DNA of 64,000 nt from Solenopsis invicta (Eukaryota > Arthropoda > Insecta > Hymenoptera > Formicidae). The stretch is from positions 4,399,249-4,463,248 of the forward strand of contig NC_052672.1 in assembly GCF_016802725.1 (NCBI RefSeq), in the 5' to 3' direction. The notes below the pieces were generated by a model. It made no database searches. It was not told the DNA's origin and saw only the letters and a list, made by a program, of their open reading frames with translations. Below are positions 55,499 to 64,000 of the stretch, piece by piece (the stretch's first letter is position 1; each line of letters starts with the position of its first letter). Made by a program: the position numbers and the translations under genes.

Positions 55499-56644
55499 TG
55501 TAACAAAATGCCCTTTCACCTCACGCGCAATCCGCTCCGTCCACCGAACACCGGCGAGACCCACGTGCGCGCACCAAGCTAACCTCCTGTCGCGAGCACG
55601 CGGCAGTGGGAACACCGGAGCAGATCTTCCCACTCCGAGCCCGCCGACCGAGCGCGCGGATTGGTCCGTCCAACCGCGCGTTCGGATATATAAGCCAGCA
55701 GTGGGAACACCGGAGCAGATCTTCCCGGTCCATCGAACCTGACAGGTCGAGAATCCTCGACCGCGATTCCAACTCCCAGGAGGACGAGAATACTCGCCTC
55801 ATCCAGAACCCTCGACGAGAATCCTCGTTGTACCGACCGGACGAGAATCCTCGGCTACTCCCAAAGCGTCCGAACACCGTCTCCGCAACCAATCACGGCG
55901 AGCATCTTCGCCGAGTTCCGTAGCCGAGCCTCGGCGAATTACAGCACCAGCTGCGACGAGCATCTTCGTCGAGGGGTTCCTGGCCAATCAGCTGCCCCCC
56001 ACCCCTTTTTTCTCAAGGAAGACTCACTTGTGTAACCTAGAGCATCGTCAGGGCATCCGCGCTTTGACGATATCCTCGCCTCATTTTGCACGAGGCGGCT
56101 CGGGCGAGACGCGAACCCGTCACCGTCGTTCCGACCCCGCGGTCCGCGCCTCCCTGATCACTCCGGACACCGTATCCGCTTAAACAAACCGCGCATTCAC
56201 TTTAATCTCTACTATCGCGTCAATGCGTGTTCCCCTTATTATAATCCCTACTCATGTTATTACTACTTGCGTCCCTACTACTATTATTACGATCCCCATT
56301 GTTTTTATTTTCGCATTCTCTTTATAACAAATACTCATCGTTCCGATACCCCGAGCGGCGCTCTACCATTTTGTTCATTAGAACTAGCGTTTAGGACCAC
56401 TCGGAGGCGGTTGGATCTCACGACAACCGCGAGCCAATTACGTTCTCGCTATAAGCTAAATCCACTTGTTGTGAGGCATTCACGCCAATGAAACATCTGT
56501 TCACTTGAAACACTAAATAAAGATCTAGTCTTTTACCATCTACTTCGAGTGCGATTATCTCCACCGAACTCGGCCAATCCGGCAAGCTCATCCGCGACCG
56601 TATCCTGATTCCCACCGAGGCGCACGAAAACCACCAGCGTTACA
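55499..56644. mobile_element. Solo LTR of a retrotransposon
   Basis: Starts TGTAACAAAATGCC and ends GCGTTACA (TG...CA, with TGTAAC/GTTACA inverted ends), flanked by the 4-bp direct repeat TATT (55495-55498, 56645-56648). It has a TATA box (TATATAA at 55687) and a poly(A) signal (AATAAA at 56516). No internal region remains, so it arose by recombination between two LTRs. GC-rich U3/R part. Gypsy or BEL/Pao cannot be distinguished from the LTR alone. Confidence 0.88.
55687..55693 (+). promoter_or_regulatory. TATA box of the solo LTR
   Basis: TATATAA in GGATATATAAGCC, 188 bp from the LTR start and ahead of the six CGAGNATNYTCG repeats, in the expected position for U3. Confidence 0.6.
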
Positions 56645-56879
56645 TATTTAAAATCTAGATCTTTTTAAACAAAAATAAAGTAATTACTAACATAAAAGAA
56701 AAAAGTGCGAAATTAAGTATACTATTGAATTCAATCTGTAATGTTCCAATTTATATTTGATACTATTCTAGAATTAACAATTTACATTTACAAGCAATTT
56801 ATAGTCACTCGCTATATTTTTAAATTTATGATAAAATTAGATTTTAAGGATAAATGCTTAATGACAATTTTATTGCAGG

Positions 56880-57840
56880 CTTTAATCTGAGCCAAGTGGG
56901 AAACAATAGGTAAGCACAAAGTTAGCACACCAAAGAACACTAAATTAAACTCGATAAAATTAAATGAAATATGAAAAGAATGAAAAAATGACAGTAAATC
57001 TAAAGAAGAAAATTACATCACAGATGATAATGTCGATGCATTTCATGTAAAGAGTGGTAGTGCGTTTGAAAAATGTGTGGTAGATACGGTTTGTATTTGA
57101 AAGTTTATATAAAAACTTCGATAAGCACTGTCACGGAGTTGAATGTAATTTTCGGGATTTAATAATTATAGGTTCTCGTACATACGGTTTAAAGAATAAA
57201 TTTTCTTTTAAATGTCCAATGTGCAATTTATTAAGTTATGTGAGGAGTGAACCACCTTCGAATGAAAGTATAGATATAAATACAGAAACAGAGGCTGGCT
57301 GTATTTTAACTAGTACGGGATATACATAATTAGAAGAAAGCTTAATTGCAATGAATATTCCAAGTATGTCAAAGAAAAAAAAAGCGCAAAAGTGAATGAA
57401 ACCGTTACAAAAGCATTAATAAAAGCTACTAAAAAAGCATGAATGCTACAGCCAAAGAACGTGAACTGGCATTACAACGCAATGAAACAGTAAATAAAAT
57501 ACCGCATATAACTGTATTAGGTGAAAGCAGGATGAAAAGATAATACACACCAGAAAAATATGATACTTTATCTAGTGTAGACACAATATGTGTTGCAAGA
57601 ACGAGCAAAATACTGCATATGTGTGTAAGAAATAAACATTGTTCAATATGTGCAAAAGTAGTGAAGCTGAAAAAAGAACCTACTACTCATAAATGTTATA
57701 AAAATTAGGGCCGAAACTGCAGTTCTACTAGCACGGAAGCAGATCCTTTTACAATCGTAAAAGGGTTTAAAACTAACAAAGAAAAGTGCAAATTAATTTA
57801 TTCTACATGTATAGCAGAGGAAAACAGCAGCGTATAAAGT
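56880..57840 (+). pseudogene. Mutator-like/YqaJ gene, N-terminal half (decayed)
   Basis: After the acceptor-like ATTGCAG, several frames together give EENYITDDNVDAFHVKSG, NFRDLIIIGSRTYGLKNKF, FKCPMCNLL, LEESLIAMNIPSMSKK, and HCSICAKVVKLKKEPTTHKC, then EADPFTIVKGFKTNKEKCKL. These match, in order, the Mutator-like transposase domain of large insect transposon proteins that end in a YqaJ-type exonuclease (family recognised from memory). At least eight frameshifts or stops. It stops after EENSSVYK at 57840, where the gene should continue into its catalytic region. Confidence 0.6.
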
Positions 57841-58060
57841 TTTAAAGATAAATGCTTAATGACAATCTTATTGCAGGCTTTAATCTAAGCCAAGTGTGAA
57901 GGTTAACAATGGGTAAGCACGAAATTGGCACACCAAAATATATTGGCAATAAAATTAAATGAAAAGGATTAGAAAATCACAGTGAATCTAAAGAAGAAAA
58001 TTACATCACAGATGATAATGTCGACGCATTTCATGTAAAGAGTGGTAAAAGAAAATAACA
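57841..58060 (+). repeat. Second copy of the 5' end of the Mutator/YqaJ gene
   Basis: TTTTAAAGATAAATGCTTAA through CATTTCATGTAAAGAGTGGT repeats 56836-57062 with changes, including the ATTGCAG acceptor and a better-preserved start (ATGGGTAAGCACGAAATTGG). This copy stops at the GC-rich block. Confidence 0.75.
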
Positions 58061-58079
58061 CAGGCAAATCCAATACATT

Positions 58080-58925
58080 TATAGAAAAGATTTAATGTCG
58101 CAATCATTTATTGCGTGTGGCGAACAAAAATCTGCCACATACGCGCGCGCGCGAGCGCGTAGGCAAGCCGCGGACGCCAGCGTGGACGCGAGCGCCGGCG
58201 CTAGTTCAGGCGCTGCCGCTAGCTGGCTGCTTTCTCGGGAGTCAAATGCATCCACCGCGCGCATATAATACGCGACCGCAACCCGTCAATCACGCATCCT
58301 CCGATCGAGGCTGAGCTTCTTCTGGGCACGAGAATCGTCATTAGAGGTGCGCTCCTTTCCGGGCCCTCTATCTTGGTGTATCTAGAGGTGCGCTCCCTTC
58401 CGGGGGCTCTCTACCTTGGTGTAATCTGAGGTGCGCTCCCTTCAGGGCCATCAGTCTTTTTGGTCAAAGAGCTTCGTGGCACATCAAACTGCCTCGTCGA
58501 CGTCTTCGACGGGACCGTCCCGATCCATACCCGCATCCCGATTGTCCAGGGTGCATCTGCCCCGACGATCGCCAGGATGTCTCGATACTCGATCAAGGTG
58601 TAGCGTTCCTTCCCTGGGAGCTACGGCAGATCGAGTTACACCCGCACGACGACCCTCGACGCCGGTTCACCGCAGTCCGCACGAGGAGTCAGGAGACACA
58701 GACGTCGCCTACATCTACCACTGGCACTCCGTCGAGGCTCAGGAGTGTTGTCGTCCTTCCAGTCGCTCCATCGCCTCGTTCTCCACGTCCTAGTACGCCA
58801 GGGCGTTTCCTCTCCATAGAGAAACGCGAAAAGAGGAAGAAGAAGAAAGACCAACTGATACGCAATCTATTCGGCAACTGACTGACTTTTTTAGACGCCT
58901 ACGGGCGCCGCCTGAGTCAAAACCA
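58080..58925. mobile_element. GC-rich block, probable retroelement fragment
   Basis: Sharply GC-rich against AT-rich flanks, with a TATA-like CGCATATAATACGC near 58260 and three tandem units of GAGGTGCGCTCCCTTCCGGG (58343, 58384, 58428). One frame (about 58470-58880) is open and Pro/Arg-rich, ending in KREKRKKKKDQLIRNLFGN. It resembles a promoter/5' region of a retrotransposon, but ends and class were not identified. It splits the Mutator/YqaJ gene. Confidence 0.4.
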
Positions 58926-59040
58926 AAGATAATATAGATCATACACTTACGCAATTACACTTGTACCAAGAAGTAATTTTATTAAAAAACACGTGCACAT
59001 AAGCGTTCGTTCATTTGTGGAAGCGTTTGTTCATTTCTGA

Positions 59041-60470
59041 CGCAATAAGCTAACCCACATTGCGCAATTTGTCAACAAAAATAAAAGAGATAGCTAAAGC
59101 AAGAAGACGTTTGGAAAAATTAAGATGTCATTAAAAATTGTATACTTCGAGTTACGTATCGTGTACTACGAATCCTATACTACGAGTTCACAACAGCTGT
59201 GACAAAAGCTGTGAAACACCGTTTGGAAGAGCAGAGCAGTATGCTAGAAAAAATTGTGTCTCTAAAAATAGATCTTAACAATGTATTAAATAAGTTATGT
59301 TTTTGGCGAGCATAATAAATGTACAAAAATTGGATACTTTTGCGATAAATCGCAGAAAGAAAATGAAGAAAATTATATTCCACAACTAAAAAAATTGGGA
59401 TTACATGAAAAACTGCAAAATGTAATGAAATATTTAAGTTGAAATGCCAAAAGTTTATTGCTGGATAAAAACAGTATCAGAGTTAAAACTTTTAATTCTG
59501 TAATAGCAAAATATACAGGTAGAAAAAAAAATAAATTTCGGTGTAAGAGGATCATACAAAGCGCGTTGTAATATTTCTGCTGTCACATTTAATACTGGTG
59601 AACCAATAAGTCACCTAATTGTAAGTTATACTCTGGGAATGAAACAGGAGAGTAGCTGTGGGAAAAGTAGCTGTGGAAAAGTAGCTGTGGAATTTGAAAA
59701 TTTAAAAAAAGTGCAAAACTCGTACATAGTACAAAAAAAATCGGTGAAATTAAAACGTTCTGCGACAGACAAGGATTATAGTCCAAAAACTGAAAAACCT
59801 GATGCTACATCAGAAGAAATAGAATTGAAAAGAGCACAACATATGCACATACTACTTGATTTGCAGATGAAGCAAACAGCAATAGAAGAAACGAAGGAAC
59901 AAACGGCAAGCGGAATATGGCAATATTATCACACAAAAATGATAACTGCTTCTCATTTCGGCCATGTGTGTAAAATGAGAGAAAGTACTTCTTGCATATC
60001 AAGAGTAAAATTAATAAACACCCACGAGAACTTAATGTAGAATCTGTTAAATATGGGGCTCATCACGAGAAAATTGCACGTACAAGCTTCGAAAATATAC
60101 TGAACATTACAATTAAGCGTTGCGGTTTATTTAGATTCCAAAATATCATTTTTAGGCGCTTCACCAGATGGATTAATGGAAGAAGAGGGAATTATCAAAA
60201 TCAAATGTCCTTCTGTAGCACAATTCCTAACACCAGAAAATGCGATTGCAAAAAATATTTCTATTCTGCGATCATTGTATAAGAATGTAAAAGATAAAAG
60301 GATGAATCGCAGTCACATATGTTATCAAATACAAGGGCAATTACACATAACGCAGCGATAGTACTGTATATTCGTGCTATGGACACCATTAGGATTAAAA
60401 ATGGAAGAAATTGTAAGAGATTATACCTTCTGGATATAAAAAATGGTTAATAAACTAGTGTAATTTTATG
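59041..60470 (+). pseudogene. Mutator-like/YqaJ gene, C-terminal half (decayed)
   Basis: Fragments in several frames: FGEHNKCTKIGYFCDKS, HEKLQNVMKYLS, IRVKTFNSVIAKYTGRKKNK, an open Lys/Glu-rich stretch (59639-60040), SHFGHVCKMRESTSC, KYGAHHEKIARTSF, SPDGLMEEEGIIKIKCPS (60161-60214), YQIQGQLHITQR and LWTPLGLKMEEI. This is the YqaJ (lambda-exonuclease-like) nuclease domain. The usual E-x-K catalytic motif reads K-I-K here, so a key acidic residue is lost in addition to the frameshifts. Confidence 0.68.
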
Positions 60471-61697
60471 AACAATGCGTATTACCAGAATTACTTGATC
60501 TTAGGCAGGAAAGAAATTTGTCTATCCGTGATCCCAAATATGTTATTGAAGCAAAAAGGCGAAAAATGATTAAAGAAAAAACAAGAATAAACATAGAAAT
60601 AATGAAAGATTTTTGACAAAAGTTCACACATTGAATGTGAATTAATAGCTGACGCTTCAAACAATATGCTTCTCAGAATTAAATTTAGTGATACTTTCTA
60701 ATGTAGGACTTTCGTTCTTCGTTGATTTACATATTTACATTGATATATTTGGATAACATTATTTTCGTAGAAAAATCTGATCAAATTTGCTAATTCTTGA
60801 AATATTAAAAACGTATTCTTGATTATAAAAATATTGTACACAAATTTTTGACTAGCTACGTCATCTGAGAACGTAATAGCAAGCAATCGCTGATTTCACA
60901 CGAAAACGTAATGCGCAGTTGTGACATAATTGAAAGCATAAAAACGTAACAAATGGCTGATATTGAGTGCCGATATTTTTCGACCGCGTTAAAGCGACTC
61001 TGAAACACTTTTCCCGCATTCTTCAGAGAGAACATATTAATTGCCGTCATTTAATTTCAGGATACCGCGAAGTTACAATCGAGTTTTCACCGCCGCACAA
61101 TTACGCAGTTCCGGCGACGACGTTCGCCTCGTATTCTGAATTGCACCTGCGTTTCGCATAAGTTTAATATTTCCGGTGGGCAACGCGTGCAAGGGTTTTT
61201 TCGCACACTTTCGTTTGTACGCGATCTATGATTTATGTTCCCTGCAAAACGACCGGAGGAAATTGAACGCTCCTACAGCCTGACTGATAGTAATATATAA
61301 ATGATAAGAAAAAGCAGAACCACGAAATAGTCTTTACAAGCAAAAATAACCACGAAAAATAGCCGAAAAAGGTGAAAAAAAGCAGTTTTTGGGGTATTTA
61401 AGGGTGTTTTCATAGAAAAAATTCTGAAATAAATCAAAGAGGTAGTTTGCATAAAAATGCAACTATGATTAAAATATAGAGGTAGCAAGTCTTATGAGAG
61501 ACGAGATATTACAATTTGAAATCTTTTTCGATTTGTAAAATTAGAATTTCCTGTCAAAATGGAAAACAAAAATTCGGTGTCTGAATGATATCTACCACCA
61601 GTTAAAATTTCAAATCGGTTCATTAAAAACTCGCAGAAAAAAAATTTATTTTTTTAAGGTTATGGATGATAGGAAGAAACCTAGGAAAATTTGCAAA
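60471..61697. other. Region without recognised gene
   Basis: Remnants of the YqaJ C-terminus may reach about 60660. 60960-61160 is less AT-rich and open for 64 codons (plus strand), but no family is recognised. The rest is AT-rich. Confidence 0.4.
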
Positions 61698-61748
61698 ACT
61701 TAGTTTTGTTTAATGATAAAAAGATTTTATCATTAAACAAAACTAAGT
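61698..61748. repeat. Perfect 24-bp inverted repeat with 3-nt loop
   Basis: ACTTAGTTTTGTTTAATGAT AAAA pairs perfectly with the sequence ending at 61748 around the loop AGA. Part of the arm recurs at 61751-61784 (ATTATTAAACAAAACTAAGT). Confidence 0.9.
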
Positions 61749-61860
61749 CAAACAGATTTTATTATTAAACAAAACTAAGTCAAACTAAGACAATCCATTG
61801 AAAGAGGGATTACGACCCTCCTTGTTCGGCTAAAATCTTTGCAAGCAATCGTTGCATTTA

Positions 61861-61890
61861 TTTGTTCAATACTTCGAGGTATTGAACAAA
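61861..61890. repeat. 12-bp perfect hairpin
   Basis: TTTGTTCAATAC and GTATTGAACAAA around the loop TTCGAG. Apart from this, 61749-62148 shows nothing recognisable. Confidence 0.85.
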
Positions 61891-62152
61891 ATCTAATCAA
61901 CGTAGTGGTTGCCAGGATATTTCACATTTGTAATAATCTTTTTTATCACATATGTAATCAATTGAGACGGCATTCATATCAACATGTCCAAACAATCGTG
62001 TAACTGGCAACTAATTAAATTCATAAATTATAAAAACATGCCGTATGTTATGTACCATCGACATGGATCATTTACAGTATATGTTCAGATACTCTATTAG
62101 CGCATTATCCAACACCGCCATACGATGCTGAGGTTCTTCAAGAATTACTTAA

Positions 62153-62835
62153 GGCTCCTGAGTACTCGCCGCGGCCATATTGAAGTCGTGACGTCAGAAG
62201 CGAGAAATTGCGTGAAATGACACGTAATTTTGTCCGACATGCCATTTGTAAATAAAGCCAATTTGGATAAAACAAACTAAGCAGATGACTTTAAAACACT
62301 TCTAAATATCGGTCACGACTATCCTTTTTCCGCCTAACAATCAGTAAATAGTTGTAAAAAGCATGTAAAGTGAAGCAATTGAAACAGGAAAACACATGGG
62401 CACATAATTTTGTCCGACGTGCCATTTCTAAATAATGCCAATTTGGATAAAACAGACTAATCAGATGGCTTTAAAACACTTCTAAATATCGGTCACGACT
62501 ATCCTTTTTTCGCCTAGCAGTCAGTAAATAGTCGTAAAAAGCACGTAAAGTGACGTCTATTCAGACAGGAAAACACACGGATAGCTATTAAAAGGAGTGA
62601 AAAATGTACTTTTATGTATAAAATTCAAAGAAACTTTACTCGCGGTCCATTTTTACGAATTTGGTAAATACGAGACAAGTCATGTTTTTACAATGAAACA
62701 CATAATAACAAAATGACATGCACGATAACATTTCATCGTCAATCTGTCACGTTTCACGTGTATTAGTTCTAATTTTGTCCGCGACGAAATGTCGCTACCG
62801 TCAACGCGGAGTTCTCGGCTGAGGAGTCAGGAGCC
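62153..62835. mobile_element. 683-bp TTAA-flanked non-autonomous element
   Basis: TIRs GGCTCCTGAGTACTCGCC and the complement of GGCTCCTGACTCCTCAGCC, flanked by TTAA (62149-62152, 62836-62839), as for piggyBac- or Kolobok-type elements. Contains a tandem duplication of about 180 bp (62222-62400 and 62403-62580). No gene. Confidence 0.85.
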
Positions 62836-62839
62836 TTAA

Positions 62840-64000
62840 TAAAGTGAAAAACAGAGAATGTGGATAAAAAACATGGCTTTTATGGAACATAATCATACGC
62901 GGTGGTACAAGTAAAATATAAATTTTTTTAATTACATAACCCTTCTATATTTCTCTACATGCTTTTCTCATTCTTTTCTAGTATCAAAATTTATTTTATA
63001 ACATTCAGGCTCTTTTTAAAAGACGTAAGACGTTTCTCTCATTGCCAATTTAATCTAGAATATGGATTTCTTATACATGGATTTAACACACGCTCGTGCA
63101 CTGTTTACTGTTTAGAAAAAGACATAAGAAGAACTCGGCTACGCAAAGAAACCGAAAGCGAAGAAAGATCAGGCGTAAGCAGAGGACTTAAACGGCCCTT
63201 TTCCTGGCTTCTTCAACAAAAAACTATTTGTATTGATTGGGGTATTTTAATAATACTAACCACAAAGTTATTAGGTTATTATTAGGTTTAGTTAAAGATG
63301 TTTTTGTTCGGTTTAGTATAAGGCATTTATAAATAAAATTTATTACATCCGTATTGCGGTTTTCTTTAATGAGCAGAAATTAAACGATATGCGATTTTTA
63401 ACCCTCGGCTGGTCTGCCAGCCGAGGGCTAATTAAAATACGATTATAGGTACCATATCGTGGATAAATTACTTTAATATACCATCCAAAAAAAAGAAAAT
63501 AAACGTTTTTTCAAATATACATTTATCTTACAAAGACATACCTGATCTATCTCTCTTAATTATTCGTCTAATAAATACAATAATTTACTAACTCGCAGTT
63601 TTAAGTCATTCATTGTTCTTCAATACATAAGAAATACATATTAAATCAAGATGCCAAAAAATAATAGCAAGAACGTATTTGCTCAATAGTTCTAGAATTG
63701 AGGGGAAAAAAGTTAGACCCAGAGATTCGTTCTCTCCAAAAGAAAAAACAAAAAAAATTAAAAGTAGGAAACAGGAAGAAAAGCGAGTAAAAGATAATAT
63801 AGCGAAAAAGCTCAACAATGGTCTACCGTACTGAATTAGCCAAAGAGTTAATGAATGATACTGCGGAACCTTGGCATTTATTTAGTTCAAATGTTTTACG
63901 AGTAGCAAAAAAAAAATTATAGAAAAGTATCTGGATAAAGATCCTTTGCAAGCAATATTATTAATGCAATTAGGATCTTTATTATATATTACATAATATT
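62840..64000. other. AT-rich right end of the window
   Basis: A 108-codon frame (62959-63285) and a Lys-rich stretch near 63700-63830 (SFSPKEKTKKIKSRKQEEKR) are open but not recognised, and neither has supporting context. A GC-rich 11-bp hairpin lies at 63402-63427. Confidence 0.4.
63402..63427. repeat. CCCTCGGCTGG hairpin
   Basis: CCCTCGGCTGG and CCAGCCGAGGG around the loop TCTG, in AT-rich surroundings. No gene context assigns it a role. Confidence 0.85.

Noticed and set aside
57905..57960. KIN17 homologue (start resembles MGKHEVGTPKYI)
   Set aside because: Only about 15 residues look similar. What follows does not match the KIN17 zinc-finger region and instead matches the repeated Mutator/YqaJ 5' end.
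63402..63427. Intrinsic terminator
   Set aside because: The GC hairpin is not followed by a T run, and intrinsic terminators of this type are bacterial.

Overview
The window is eukaryotic and AT-rich, with spliced genes, long (CA/TG)n, (GA)n and (AT)n tracts and many TA-, TAA- and TTAA-flanked transposons. The mix of FLYWCH-MULE, Tc1/mariner, Harbinger, Polinton and Mutator/YqaJ families suggests an insect, most likely a hymenopteran such as an ant (inference). No clear host housekeeping gene, rRNA or tRNA gene is visible. Nearly everything recognisable is a mobile element, many inserted inside one another.

Layout. 1-1.5 kb: the 3' part of a DD41D mariner-like transposase, a 41-bp tandem repeat and small element fragments. 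1.5-4.5 kb (minus strand): a decayed multi-exon FLYWCH zinc-finger/MULE transposase gene (copy 1). 4.2-14.4 kb: a large inverted repeat whose arms include exon 1 of copy 1 and of a second FLYWCH-MULE gene (copy 2, plus strand). Only the right arm was later hit, by a 2.9-kb TA-flanked element (itself carrying a deleted Harbinger) and by a decayed mariner (itself carrying an 885-bp MITE-like insert).

Copy 2 has exons 1-4 at 14.06-15.11 kb and exons 5-6 at 50.02-50.75 kb. The 34.9-kb intron between them is full of elements: a TA-flanked GGGGAGAG element (16.2-44.2 kb) contains a 26.6-kb TIR element with a large unclassified transposase-like gene (17.4-44.0 kb). That contains an 18.5-kb palindromic Polinton (23.17-41.71 kb), whose left arm contains a 3.8-kb fold-back Tc1 element. 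Two more MITE-like elements and a second copy of the fold-back Tc1 element follow before exon 5.

The Polinton is the main discovery. It has AG...CT termini and a 6-bp direct repeat TATACT on both sides, as expected for Polinton integration. Instead of one genome, it holds the same end of a Polinton twice, head to head: TIR, a 153-residue Cys-rich protein, a two-exon protein-primed-type family B DNA polymerase, then convergent chromodomain-tail fragments. Capsid, ATPase, protease and integrase-core genes are absent. The right-arm polymerase gene is open (1,251 codons across a 73-bp intron); the left-arm copy is split by the Tc1 element.

50.8-64 kb: fold-back elements, one with a tRNA-like core, several MITEs, a minisatellite, a 1,146-bp solo LTR with TSD TATT, a decayed Mutator-like/YqaJ-exonuclease gene interrupted by a GC-rich block, a TTAA-flanked element and AT-rich sequence in which nothing is recognised.
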